A stretch of DNA of 64,000 nucleotides from Psococerastis gibbosa (taxonomy: Eukaryota; Arthropoda; Insecta; Psocodea; Psocidae). The notes under the pieces are model-generated. The model was given only the letters and a program-made list of their open reading frames with translations. It was not told the DNA's origin and did no database searches. The DNA lies in NCBI GenBank assembly GCA_963971405.1, contig OZ020489.1:11036001-11100000 (forward strand), in the 5' to 3' direction. Of the stretch, positions 32,708 to 44,475 are shown piece after piece. Position 1 is the stretch's first letter; every line of letters starts with the position of its first letter. The position numbers and the translations under genes are program-made.

Positions 32708-33577
32708 AAAACCCATTAGTGTCCTGAATTATTTTGGTATTTCCATTTTAATGTTTACGCCGATTTTACAGTTTTTAAACGGTTTTTACATTTCTCGAGA
32801 ATTAGGTAGCGACCAATGGCCACATGCATGAAAACCCATTAGTGTCCTGAATTATTTTAGTATTACCATTTTATTGTTTACGCCGATTTTACAGTTTTTA
32901 AACGGTTCTTACATTTCTCGAGAATTAGGTAGCGACCAATGGCCACATGCATGAAAACCCATTAGTGTCCTGAATTATTTTAGTATTTCCATTTTAATGT
33001 TTACGCCGATTTTACAGTGTTTAAACGGTTTTTACATTTCTCGAGAATTAGGTAGCGACCAATGGCCACATGCATGAAAACCCATTAGTGTCCTGAATTA
33101 TTTTAGTATTTCCATTTTAATGTTTACGCCGATTTTACAGTGTTTAAACGGTTTTTACATTTCTCGAGAATTAGCTAGGTAGCGACCAATGGCCACATGC
33201 ATGAAAACCCATTAGTGTCCTGAATTATTTTAGTATTTCCATTTTAATGTTTACGCCGATTTTACAGTTTTTAAACGGTTTTTACATTTCTCGAGAATTA
33301 GGTAGTGACCAATGGCCACATGCATGAAAACCCATTAGTGTCCTGAATTATTTTAGTATTTCCATTTTAATGTTTACGCCGATTTTACAGTTTTTAAACG
33401 GTTTTTACATTTCTCGAGAATTAGGTAGCGACCAATGGCCACATGCATGAAAACCCATTAGTGTCCTGAATTATTTTAGTATTTCCATTTTAATGTTTAC
33501 GGCGGTTTTACAGATTTAAAACGGTTTTTAAATTTCTCGAGAACTAGGCGGTCGCTGCGGCGACCACTGGCCACATG
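32708..33577. repeat. Tandem array, seven copies of a 123-bp unit
   Basis: Units begin at the AACCCATTAGTGTCCTG word, with spacing 123, 123, 123, 127, 123, 123. Unit landmarks are TTTACGCCGATTTTACAG, TTTCTCGAGAATTAGG and GACCAATGGCCACATGCATG. The 127-bp unit has an extra GCTA at 33174-33177. The last unit is the most diverged and ends the array. No ORF persists across units. Confidence 0.97.
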
Positions 33578-34164
33578 CCCCAAGCCATATACGAGGATGG
33601 TCTGACAAGTTTCCATTATGATTTACTAGAGAAGAGATGTGCGAGAGAAAATTCCAAAGTCGAAACTCCAGTGTGAAACAGATGAGGAGCAAACTTTCAA
33701 AATGTCACAAATCCAAGAAATTTAAAAATTGATTTAATCATCAATTTCCCATCTTGAAGAAGAGTTGCATCTGGGTTGCTAATCAAAACAAACAAAATCA
33801 AAAAAATCCCCGAAATGAAAACTTGAGAATTAAATAAATCTAGTTCGGTAGCATGAATATACTTTTCTCAGTAAATTATAGGCTAATCTATACTGCTGTT
33901 AAAATCGTACAACCTCACTATTTCGGACTATTTGGAGCAATATGACTATGCATTCCTTTGCAAACTTTCCTGCTGTAAGCCCCACGTTTTGCATTTCAAA
34001 TTTTCAAATTTTTGGATGCCATATTATTTTTATGAATTGAAGCATTCTTTTCTAAGCTTTGTAAAATCCACCCCTTACAGCTGTTAAAATAAAACCACAA
34101 ACCACCGTAAAGCCACACTATTTTGCACTTATATTTTCAAATTATGTTAAATTCAATATTATTG
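33578..34164. other. No gene seen
   Basis: AT-rich sequence. The first lines after the array (CCATATACGAGGATGGTCTGACAAG) look like the start of a mariner-type copy but were not confirmed. Confidence 0.3.
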
Positions 34165-35008
34165 CTTTCCAATTTATACGTAGTATAAGGAAAGCTTTGT
34201 GATGGTCGAAATTTTCGATTCCGAGATTTCAACGGATTTACACGTTTTGAGGTCCCAGGAACCCAAAAAAGTGGTTTTTACAAAATGTCTGTCTGTCGGT
34301 CGGTCTGTCTGTTCGTCGATTTCCGGGCAAACTACTCAGTGGATTTGAGTGAAATTTGGCATGTAGGTTCACAAAAATCATACCTCGGGACCATTTTTTT
34401 TTTTGGGCTAACTCAATTTGGGGGGGTTTTATTTTCAAAAAACTCCAAAAAAACGTCTAAAAAAATTATTTCTCAAAAACGGCTCCAACGATTTCTTTTA
34501 AATTCTCGTAGATTGTAGTCGTTATTAATGTTGACAAAATGCAGGGGGTCGCTTGCCCCTTGATAGTTTGCTTCTGGGGGTAAAAAAATAAAAATAACTA
34601 AATTTTAATGAAAAAATGACTAAAAAATGCGAAACCTTTCTATCGATGATTTCTACCTTCAACCATGTTTTAGGTGTTAAATTGAGTAACGAAACCGGAT
34701 AGGTTGCTTTCCCAAAAAAATATTTGGTTTTGCCCAAAAAATTATTTTTTGAAAAAAATGATACAAAATTCGCGCTCAAATGCATTGCATGCCCTGCCAT
34801 TATTGCTGTGTGGTAATTAATGTGTTTGTTTGACCTATCGAGAATTTACCTCACTTCCAGTGACGTCAGGTGGACAACCGCCCCCCCCCCCCCCCGAGAT
34901 ATCGGAAATTTAACCATAGGAAAAATATTTGCCATAAAATTACTAATTTTCTCTATCTAATAATTTTGATAAATTGGAAAGCATGTTCGAGTGAACTCGG
35001 ACCGGTTC
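34165..35008 (+). repeat. CAGA-core dispersed repeat, full reference copy
   Basis: Starts GCTTTCCAATTTAT (34165-34178), which is inverted at 34969-34982 (ATAAATTGGAAAGC). A conserved tail, ATGTTCGAGTGAACTCGG, runs to ACCGGTTCT. In between lie the GATGGTCGAAATTTTCG segment, CTGTCTGTCGGTCGGTCTGT, the TTTCCGGGCAAACTACTC segment, a G-run and a C-run. No protein is encoded. The microsatellite core recalls the bivalve pearl elements, but the family is not established. Confidence 0.8.
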
Positions 35009-36833
35009 TTTCTACACTGTCGACACCGTCGTAATGTCATCATTTCGTTTTGGTTCTCACATCCGCGAAATATTATAAGCCTGTGCTCGCACCGAAGCTA
35101 AATCCTCCAATAAATTGACGTTTGATGTGCCTGTGCTATCATATATACGAGTAACACCACAACCTCTAAAGAATACACTATGTACAGTTGAATTCTCAAG
35201 AAATAAGTTTACACTAGATAGGATCACAGTCACCACAGCCACCCCCGAATAATAATCCTGGCTACAGGCTTGCCTTCAATACGATCCGATCAAAAAAATG
35301 TGAACATATCCAATGTTACTCTCTATTACTACAAACGAGATGCATTCAAAAAGGCACAACTCCAAAATAAAAGTGGCCCTATCTTCATTGCCGGTCATCG
35401 AAAATCTATCATATATTAGTTAACCCTACTTGTGGTTATTAAAATATAATTAAGCTATGGTTCCACAAAAATGTGTTATAATTATTATTATACATAAAAA
35501 TGTGTTATAATTAAGCGGAAATATGTTTTTCGTGTTTCCTGAACAATTTACGAAAATGGATTAGTGCCGTTTTGAAAGTTTGCTCCTCAAATAAGAAATG
35601 ATGAAAATGGTGAAATCGCTATTGGAGAACTTGCTGAACACATCATCACATCTCGATTGTCAGCTTTGTTCCTCAGTTTGCGCCATACATTTTTTTTAGC
35701 TGTTTAGGGCGTGAGATTTATCCCATGCTAATGAAAAAAAAACGCATAGGTATTGACTTACTCAAACGCTTGTGAAACAAATACTTGTCGATTCCGAAAT
35801 GGCTTAAATTTTGGGGAGTGCCTGTAGCAATAGTACTCCCTCAGTAGACTTGCCTTAAGCTGCCATCATCATGCTGCGACCGGAAAGTTTTCAGACCACC
35901 TTCAGACTTGGTGCCGGGTATGGCTATGGGGCCTACAAAAAGGCGCAAAATATAACATGAAAAAAATTGATTAAAAAAACAAAAACGACAAACTAAAGCA
36001 AATAAATAAACGTGTCGAAATATTCAGAGGGAAATCGGAACGTGCCGTGGCATGAATGATTAATCGCCTTACTCTATTGCTGTCAATTCTATTTTGTAAC
36101 CTGTGCCTCTATTCTATAAATGTTAGTGGAATATTCGTGTAAGGTTGCAAGACTTCTGCCCGAGAAAAGGAGCCACACAATTCCGGCCCAGGGGCGCCCC
36201 AACAAGGCCAAACCCGGCACTGAATCCTACTGACCCTTAGAAGTGCTCTTGCACATACTTTGTTTTTATATCACAACCAATTAGATTGTCTTCAATTTGC
36301 TGACGATGAGCAAGAGCTCGTGGCACAAGGAAATGCTTGAAATTATGAATACCGTACTCACTAAGATAACTTTTAACATGTGGCCATTGCTCTAGCTGAA
36401 TATTTTTATGAATACCGTACTTCTATTATGCATTCAACTAATTTTTTTTATTAATTTTAAAATTTGTTCCATAGTTTTACCTTCAATACCTAGTCTAGCA
36501 AGATGTTCTGTTACTAAAATATGCCAAATCTTTGCAATTATCAGAATTATTATAATTGATTGTTTAACTCTAAAGCAATAAAATAAGTTATTCGAAATGT
36601 CGCCCTCCAGCTTCACCGCAAGCAGTGGCTCAAATTAAAAAAAAATTATCTACCTTTTAAACTTATATACAGCATGTGATCCCCCCCCCCCATAAATTTT
36701 CTGCTGGATCTGCTCTTGAACGCAAGCCCTAAGTCTGAGTGACCACGCAGCTATCGCACCACGCACCGTTTCTTGAGGGGACAAATAAATTACTGTGTTC
36801 CTTAGACCAGGCCTTGGTCTCTAAACCTGTTCA
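35009..36833. other. No gene seen
   Basis: Intergenic AT-rich sequence. Small open frames at 35057-35242 and 36434-36616 (minus) show no family signature. Confidence 0.4.
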
Positions 36834-37614
36834 CTATTTATAATCCAATGGGTGGAGGTCCGGGTGGGCTACTAGAGGGCCATTCTTCTGCCTTATTGAT
36901 AACTGATAACTGAAGGATATTGAGCTGTAGCCATTCTTGTGTGGTTTTGGCTTTAGGCCAGGGGCAGAGTCTTTCTGGAATTCCCACTGTTGGCCATTGA
37001 ACATGGTCTGGGTTAGAGCCTTCACGTGCCGCTCAAGAACCCGTCTTTACCCCTTTTTTAGCAGAAATGGAGCCCTTGCCACCAGACCATTACTGAAAGG
37101 TGGTGGCCATTTTGCCTTCCTGAGATGATCTGCGTAGACCTTGTCAATGTTTTTATTTAAAGATTCAACGGTGAACATTTTCTCATCGGTAACAATGAAA
37201 GGAAGAAAGAAAGAAAATTGTCTTTATTTTCCATGTGCCCATTACTTGCGTGCACCTTAAGAGGGCTTTTGTCCTTTTGTACCGTATCTTATTTCCTTAA
37301 GACGGGCATTTAAGAAATGACCAGTGGTATGACGGTAGGCCTTTAGTTGCAGATCATCCCTTAATAGGCGGCTTACGGATAGCTTCAACATCTTCTTGCT
37401 GTCACGAGCCAACACAGTCTGGTTGCGCGTTGGATTTTTGGGGTGAGCGAGCTGAGCGAGGTCGACCCGATTTTGGTTTGTCCTCTATTCTGCATGTCTC
37501 ATTATGTCTAGCCACGGTACGATAAATATACGCGAACCAACCAAACAAGGGAATCGCAGTTTTGCTGGGTCCACACTTATAGAAGACTATAATCTGTTCT
37601 CTGTAGTTCCCCAT
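36834..37614 (-). pseudogene. Tc1/mariner transposase pseudogene
   Basis: Reading the minus strand from 37614: a helix-turn-helix region (YKCGPSKTAIPLFGWFAY, then ETCRIEDKPKSGRPRSA). Next come a SVSRLLRDDLQLKAYRHTTG segment, the first catalytic block VTDEKMFTVES, and further on FNGQQWEFQKDSAPGLKPK with the second Asp. HPDLHPLDYK follows with the third acidic site. The blocks lie in different frames with stops between, and a (GAAA)n insertion near 37200. The order is that of a whole transposase, now dead. Terminal inverted repeats were not located. Confidence 0.85.
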
Positions 37615-38784
37615 AATTCAGCCATTATTTAGAATTTTTCAATGAAGCTGTCAGCGACTAATACCTAACAATCAACAGTCAAAAAAATAAGATTAAAACT
37701 TTTTGGCATGTAGTGGAGTAAACATTTGTAACAGAACATACAGTGCGGCTAGACAATTTCATACACCTCCCCCCCCCCCCCGCCAGATAGATCTGAAAAA
37801 AAATGAGTTCATGCGTCGTTATGGCTAAAATTGGTCCGTTCTAACCCGTTCTGACACTTACAACAACTCCCCCTTCCCCTAAAAAAATGTTGGAACGGCC
37901 TTGTGGTTAGACTAGGTAGTAACTTGGAAACTAATGGGATGGCCTTGACTAAAACAATACTTTCACTATATTTCTTCAAATATAAATATTTTTAAACACT
38001 TACAAATTTGTAAGTGAAAATAAAAATGTTCGATCACGCAACAGAAGAAATAGCTATTTTTATTAGAACCGGTTCAGATTGAGACCTCTAAAAGCGAAGA
38101 AGGCAGAAGCCATTCTCTTGCTTGCAAATTTTTCAGTAGAACAAAATTATTTTGAACATTTAATGTTCATTACCGGCCGAATGGCTGTTAATATTGTAAT
38201 TGCATAGTATTGTTTCACATCATTTTGCCTGCATGAAAGCAATTAGCTGAGGAATAAAAGCGAAAAACTGTTATAATGGCCATTTTGAAACAAATCATTG
38301 GGTCACAAGATAAGTCAATTTCGAGGAAAAAACAGAGATAGGCACTATGAGGTCTCAAAAACGTAGTACCTAGTATTAGCAGCGGCTGAAAGTTTAAATT
38401 TTAACCGTCAAATATTGGCAGATAAAATCCAAAAGTACGTACCGTATTAATGAATGGAACCGGTTCAAATTTGCAATATTTATATTTAAGAAAAAGAAAA
38501 AAAACAATTAAAGAATTTATCGACTGCGATGGCCTGAAACTACAGTACCTGTGCTGTGGGATATATATATATATATATGGATGTCATACATACAGTTGTA
38601 CAATAGGCTGATGCTAATACCACTGCTGGGTGGTTTGATAGAGAAAATAAGGTCCTGTCTGGACCATACTACTCATACCGTGTCGGGTATCTAGACTTTC
38701 CCCAGACCCCCCAGGGATACGCCAAGCACACTCATGACCAGTCATTTAAATGCTCCAGCTTTAATTAATTAATTTCTAACATTC
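37615..38784. other. No gene seen
   Basis: AT-rich, with a C-run near 37770 and a (TA)n stretch near 38565. Confidence 0.4.
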
Positions 38785-39455
38785 AAAACAAAAACTGCGA
38801 GTATTTGCTTCATACAAATGTATTAAAATATGGGAGGCACCAATTGGAGAGCTACTGTATAATAATAGGATGGGTGCCACCATGAAGGGCGTTGGCTGGG
38901 GCTCTTCATTCCAAAAAATATTAATAATAATAATAATAGGCTAACGTTTACAGAGCCCACATGGCCAAATTGGGTCATGGTGGTCCCGCCGTCTGCCGCC
39001 ACCGCCATGAGTCGGAGGACACCACGGAACACGCGGTTGGCCACTGTCCAGCCCTGTGGCGGGCGCGGTTGGACTGTTTTGGGGCTGCCTACATCGACCA
39101 GGTCGATCTGATTGACCTGCCGTTGAAGGACATGGTTGTCATTGCCAACAAGGTTAAGCCGCTGTTTTTCGACAGTTATTAATTGGCAATGGTCATAATA
39201 TGAATGATTGGGGTACACTGATGTGATCCTAGTGATTATGCTGTTCAAAGGGTCCCCAGACCTATATTAGCCCAACACTCTAAATAATAATAATAATAAT
39301 AACATTCAAAACAAAAACTTCATACAATTATTTTAAAATATGGGAGGCACCAATTGGAGATCCACTGTATAATAATAGGATGGGTGCCACCATGAAGAGC
39401 GTTGGCTGGGGCTCTTCATTCCATAAAATAATAATAATAATAATAATAGGCTAAC
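38785..39455 (+). mobile_element. Duplicated retrotransposon 3' end with an ORF tail between
   Basis: The segment AACATTCAAAACAAAAACT...GGGAGGCACCAATTGGAGA...GGGTGCCACCATGAAG...(AAT)n AGGCTAACGTTTA occurs at 38785-38953 and again at 39301-39455. The sequence between ends in its own (AAT)n tail. Two (AAT)n-tailed non-LTR 3' ends in a row, one inserted into or duplicated with the other, explain this. Confidence 0.65.
38961..39182 (+). pseudogene. Jockey/R1-type non-LTR ORF2 C-terminal remnant
   Basis: An open frame of 73 codons contains ESEDTTEHAVGHCPALWRARL. It resembles the E-x-E-T-x-E-H-x-x-x-x-C-P-A-L segment that follows the RNase H domain in this retroelement group. The upstream Cys pair is degraded. 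The longer minus-strand frame over it (38823-39248) is a shadow. Confidence 0.6.
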
Positions 39456-39579
39456 GTTTATTTTAATTGTATATATGGGCGACCCATTCACAAAATAAAA
39501 GAATCAGTACATACCCGTATTTGTGTGATACCAACTCACTGTTAGTCTTCTTAGTAACGTGATAAAACTTTCTGTCACT

Positions 39580-39690
39580 CATTGTGAAAAAAATTACCTA
39601 CTTGTTAAAGTTTGCGTTAATAGATACAAAAACGCACAACCGGTTTCGGCTCACGCCATCGTCAAGTGTAAGAAAACAGTAAAAACCGAA
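39580..39690 (-). ncRNA. Hammerhead-like core, partial element
   Basis: The minus strand reads TTGACGATGGCGTGAGCCGAAACC: a near-CTGANGA box, a GGC-GTGA-GCC stem, then GAAAC (39640-39665). The flank TCACTCATTGTGAAAAA matches the left arm of 53926-54097, so this is a partial copy. The first box has T for C, so activity is unlikely. Confidence 0.4.
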
Positions 39691-40094
39691 CGGCATGCAA
39701 AATAAAATAAAATAAAACACATTGTCAAGATACCCACGGCATAGCATATAGTAAACAAATAAACATTTAAAAAAGTGGTACCTAACCCCAACAAGTAAAA
39801 ACTATACTTAAATAGGTTCTGTCATTAAGTAAAGTCTTATTTTCAAACCTAGCTTAAGTTATCTAATCTCAATACTTCCTAAATTATCAAGTAGCTTTCC
39901 ATTATTGGCTAAGTAATATCTTTACTTAGACATAAACAGGCCACCCAAATTCAAAACATTTCAGGATAAATTTACATGTAAAATCTTAAAATTAAATTGC
40001 TGTAATTATTCATCATCTAGCCTATATAATATCGTGCTACAGCCGTGGTTTACAGTGGCAATAATGATTTCATTCAGAAACGCTATTTTATTTT
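39691..40094. other. No gene seen
   Basis: AT-rich; nothing identified. Confidence 0.4.
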
Positions 40095-40690
40095 TATTTT
40101 TACAACTTTGTGGAAATTTTTTTCTTTTAGTGGATATTTTTTTTTACATTTTTGTGGGAAACGTTTTTCTTTTTATACTTATATCTTACACCTTACTGGA
40201 AAATGTTTTTTTTTTAGAGGATAATGTTTGTTTCTTTTTTCTACAACTTTGTGGAAAATGTTTTTCTTCTTATAGCCTACTTATATCTTACACCTTACTG
40301 GAAAATGTTTTTTTTTTAGAGGATAATGTTTTTTTTATTTTTACAACTTTGTGGAAAATGTTTTTCTTTTTATACTTGTATCTTACACCTTACTGGAAAA
40401 TGTTTTTTTAGAGGATAAGGATAATGTTTTTTTTCTTTCTACAACTTTGTGGAAAATGTTTTTCTTTTTATAGCCTACTTATATCTTACACCTTACTGAA
40501 ATATGTTTTTTTTTTAGAGGATAATGTTTTTTTTCTTTTTACAACTTTGTGGAAAATGTTTTCTCATTACGATTAACTTATTGGGTAATGTTTTTCCTTT
40601 AGTAAATAATATTTTTTTTCTTTTTACAACTTTCTGGATGGGAATGTCTTTTTTTTACAATTAACTTAATGGATAATGTTTTCTGTTTTT
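40095..40690. repeat. T-rich minisatellite, about 98-bp unit
   Basis: The words ACAACTTTGTGGAAAATG and TTACACCTTACTGGAAA recur at about 100-bp spacing from 40100 to 40630. Two units contain TATAGCCTACTTATATC where others have TATACTTATATC. The 125-residue open frame here is its translation. Confidence 0.85.
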
Positions 40691-41200
40691 TTATTATTTA
40701 TTATTTTTATAATTAGTCTGTCTATCCGTCCGTCTCTGTTTGTAGCGGGTTGGCTGGCCTACCATATCCTGCCTCCATTTCCACGCACTCCCACTTCTGT
40801 TCTGTGCGTCGTGTGGGTCTGCCCTTGTTCCATTGAGTGTTTTATATTTTGCGTCATTATATATAATGTGAATCACAGGTGTCAAAACCAAAACGATCTC
40901 ATTTACAAAATACACCAGGGTTCCTACAGTACGCATACGGCATAGGCATATATAAGTTGAAATAACAACAGTATGCATTCAGTTGTCATTTCCACTTAAA
41001 TACAAAGTCACCTGATCAGTCTTTTTTTTAAAAATAGGTTACGATTTACGTCCCATTGAGAACGGGTCAACATCCACTGATCCAATAATTTGTAAATCCC
41101 ATGTAAAAGATTCTCAGAGTGACCATTAAGAATAAATAACTCTCGGTACCGAAATGCTCTCGCGTTTACTCTAATTGGGATAATTATATTTTATTGTTAT

Positions 41201-41374
41201 TGAAATACCAAAAGGCTAACAATAATAAGACTATTAAGTCTTAAATAAATATAATATATAAAATATTATATATTATATTATTATAAAAAATATATATAAA
41301 TATAAAATAAATAATAAATAATAAATAAAGTCTGAAATACCAAAAGGCTAACAATAATAAGACTATTAAGTCTT
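41201..41374. repeat. 42-bp direct duplication around an AT-rich segment
   Basis: TGAAATACCAAAAGGCTAAC... through ...ATTAAGTCTT at 41201-41242 is repeated exactly at 41333-41374. The 90 bases between are only A, T and one G-bearing edge. Confidence 0.85.
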
Positions 41375-41399
41375 GTTTTCATGCTAACCCAAAAAATGA

Positions 41400-41906
41400 T
41401 TATAAAATCAAATAAATCGAGAAGAAAAAAAACGAGAGAGAAAGAGGGGAAAAAGAATAAAGTAGGCCTATATGCACGGGGGATCCTTTGATATCACCAT
41501 TACAAGACCGGAGAGAGTCTCGAGCGTTATCTAGGATATATTGTTTAATAATTTTCCTAAAGCTGTTGATTGAATTTGCTGCCCTAACCTCCAATGGTAG
41601 GTGGTTCCAGTGGTGAATAATGTTAAGAAGGGTACTGTAGATTGCCCACGTCTTGTGCGTCTTATGTAACTATAGTGGCATTCCGTATATGTTGTGCTAT
41701 TGCGCTGTGACTGAAATTTTGTATATTTTTGTGTGATGAAGGAAGGTGCGCTTGAGTTGGTTACTTTTTACATTAGTATCAGTGCGTGGTATTGCCATCT
41801 TTGATAGGTGGTCAGAAAATTTAGTACCGTACTGTGGGCTGATATTATGGTCACGGCGCTTTGAATTCAAAATAAATCGGATGCAACTGTCCATTGCCCG
41901 GTGCAA
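41400..41906 (-). pseudogene. CR1/Jockey-type RT C-terminal remnant
   Basis: The minus strand first reads HRAMDSCIRFILNSKRRDHNISP and then, after frame breaks, EVRAANSINSFRKIIKQYIL. These two segments close many non-LTR RT proteins (Q-N-x-C-x-R-F-x-x-x-x-R-R-x-D-H-I-S and L-P-x-E-V-R-x-A-x-S-x-x-x-F-K). The RT core is absent. Confidence 0.65.
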
Positions 41907-42288
41907 ACGACAAGACAGATAGGCCTAATCTGTGCGAATGGATGATAGTACAATTACAATAATCAATAAATAGTGGGGCAATAAGCTTAGAAACAATATT
42001 TTTCTCTATATTAAATAGCCCGATCAATAGACTTGAAAATAGTTGTCAAATAGCAAAAATTCCGAGAGAGCCAAATTTTGACACTTTATCATTATAAACA
42101 AAATGACAAAGTTGCCAAAGATCCCGTGTGTGCAATAATAGTTATGCGGGGTATACTTGTATATTGTATATGGTACCGTACCTGATTTCTGCTATTCGTG
42201 AAAAGTTGTCATGAAAATATTGTCGTTAAAAGTCAACGAAAAGAGGTAGTTTTTAACTTTTATATTCCACATTTGCTGGATTTCTTAA

Positions 42289-43226
42289 ACACGTTGAGTG
42301 CCGGTGCATACTTTTCTATACACACTCGATCGCTTCCCTCAGGCCGCGTGTATATACTTTTGTCACACATGTCACAGATTCATTCTGGGCCTCGTGTATG
42401 CTTTACTATACGCGTTATTATCTGTTTTGCTATATGCTGACTTAAAGTCATGGCCTGTATCAATGAAATGGTGACTTGGGGTTTTGTTTTGACTTAGGGG
42501 AGTACGATAAAGGACATGACATGTCAGTCAAATCGCAACTGCAATGAATCGAATGCATGCAACATCTAACGGTGGGAATTGAAGTAATGGCGGCACATAT
42601 AAATGGGGTTTTCGGACATCCACTGTGGAGCTCTCTTCATTTTACCAGCTAATTACTATGTTTCCATTCCTGCCCAAGTTTTGGTAACATGGAGAGCACC
42701 GGCCATTCACTGGAATGTTGCTGTCTTTTTTTTTCTTCACAATTATTAGCTTGTGTCTTTCAGTCAATAGGTTGGGCCTACCGCTTGTATTTAGATTCTC
42801 TTTCAAGTTTACAAGAGACGATACGACTACTTCTCTGAATTCCCACTGTTGTGTTACGCAAATACAGAAAATGGGCGCTCACTAAGCTAGTCCCCCAAAT
42901 CAGTTCAATGATCACCTTTCTGTACCATTTGTTGCATCGTCTCAATGCTGTGTTGTAGGACGCGAGTTGGTCGCTGACATCTATACTCAGTCCGCAATAA
43001 CTTGGGGCACTACTTTTTGTATTTCCCTCTGCGTTAGAGGACGCTTCATTGCCTTAAGATTCATACTCATTATATTCAAAATAATTGAAATTTGAAGCCT
43101 TGCAAAAATGTTCAGAAGAGGAAGAGGATTACAATAAGTAAGCAAAGTAATTTAGGGAACGTGATACCTTAGATAAATAAGTAAATTCGAGTGTGTATAC
43201 AAAAGTATACACCGGCAGTCAACGTG
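42289..43226. mobile_element. piggyBac-type non-autonomous element flanked by TTAA
   Basis: The left end ACACGTTGAGTGCCGGTGCATAC pairs with the right end GTATACACCGGCAGTCAACGTG. TTAA lies outside both (42285-42288 and 43227-43230), the duplication that defines piggyBac. The shared inverted sequence goes on through CTTTTCTATACACACTCG. No transposase motif was found in about 940 bp. Confidence 0.8.
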
Positions 43227-43268
43227 TTAAGTTTATTCATTACCCGTGTCAAAAGGTTGCATACCTAA

Positions 43269-43474
43269 GGCGGCTATTCCACACATTGTGCATGTGCATG
43301 ACGTGGTAGCAGACATCATTAATAAGTCTCTACCATATTATAACTTAATTTATAATAGATAAGTTAAGTATCAACATTATAGTCCCCTTAAAATATGGCA
43401 GAGACTTATTAATGATGTCTGCTACCACGTCATGCACATACACAATGAAAAACGACGTCGGTGGAATAGCTGCC
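43269..43474. mobile_element. Harbinger-type MITE (206 bp)
   Basis: GGCGGCTATTCCACAC at the left and GTGGAATAGCTGCC at the right, with TAA on both sides (43266-43268, 43475-43477). The two arms carry the 17-mer TGTCTGCTACCACGTCA in opposite orientations around an AT-rich palindrome. The window's first bases are a copy of its right half. Confidence 0.88.
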
Positions 43475-44144
43475 TAATATAACTTGTTACATTGTACATA
43501 AATTTATATACTGTATATATAATACTGTTGATTAGGGAAGAGTCGAGCTTATTACTTATCTACACCATGCTGATTGTCAAGCTACCAATTTTGCAAATCT
43601 AAATCATCAATTTCAGTGGAAAATGAATAAAAAGCTCAAAAAATGAAGTAGATATTTCGTGCTTTATTCTTTAAGAGGATAGGAAAATAGGCACTCCACA
43701 ATTAAATACTTTATATTTTTTATTTAATTAACACAGCAAGTTATTAAAAATTTGGCTCGTCTAAGTTGTAGAAGACTACTTCGTGAATCATATAATCGGG
43801 TATTTGTTACTTTTCGGTTTTTAGTTCTTCCCAAAATCCCAGAATACGCGTAAATTTAGTCCGTTCTGGTATTTATGAAAGAACTAAGGTAACAAAAGGT
43901 TAATATTTCCTTACACGATGCATGAAGCAGTCGCCAACAACTTCCATGAGCCAAATCTTTAATTACTTGCCCTGTTAATTAAATAAAAAAATTAGAAGTC
44001 AATAAAAACAAAAACAAAATTGCGGTGCTCATTTTCTACGTAGCTTATCCTCTTAAGCAATTGTTAATCGGATTATTCTAACAGATATGACGTTTAGCCG
44101 TTTAGTTGTCTTACCAAAATGTCCTTAAACTAATAACAATAATA

Positions 44145-44230
44145 ACTTAAATCGTCTTTATTCAACAGCGTAGTTAGGACCCTTCGGCCCTTTCTTACAC
44201 TACAATACGACTCTTGCCGAAAATTTATCG
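44145..44230 (-). repeat. SINE family B, 3' part
   Basis: Reverse-oriented GTAAGAAAGGGCCGAAGGG, then the CCTAACTACGCTGTTGAATAAAG end and an AT tail. The same 3' end occurs at 60380-60478. Confidence 0.5.
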
Positions 44231-44252
44231 AAGATGAGTTGTGGTCCGATAA

Positions 44253-44438
44253 GGCGGGTATTCCACTTCATTTTACTTCATATTTGATTTTGTCATTGAT
44301 GTTTGTTTTGTTTTAAGGAGGCTATTATGCCGATACTTAACTTATCTATTATAAATTAAGTTATAATATGGTAGAGGCTGTCTGCTACCATAATGACAAT
44401 ATCAAATATGAAGTAAAATCGCCGGTCGAATAGCCGCC
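44253..44438. mobile_element. Harbinger-type MITE (186 bp)
   Basis: GGCGGGTATTCCACTTC and GGTCGAATAGCCGCC, with TAA on both sides (44250-44252, 44439-44441). It shares arms with 54192-54457 and has lost most of one inner half. Confidence 0.85.
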
Positions 44439-44475
44439 TAACTTTTAATGGCACCTGTCAATCGCAATAAACTTT

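Noticed and set aside
32708-33577. CRISPR-like array
   Set aside because: The whole 123-bp unit is repeated with no unique spacers, in eukaryotic DNA. It is an ordinary tandem repeat.
34982-35008. CAGA-core repeat as a Helitron because of a hairpin near its 3' end
   Set aside because: The end lacks the CTRR tetranucleotide and the start lacks TC at an A/T site, so the Helitron criteria are not met.
38823-39248. 141-codon minus frame
   Set aside because: Shadow of the retroelement ORF2 tail on the plus strand plus its 3' UTR.
40034-40411. Phe-rich 125-codon membrane-like frame
   Set aside because: Translation of a T-rich minisatellite with unit repeats and no splice or family support.
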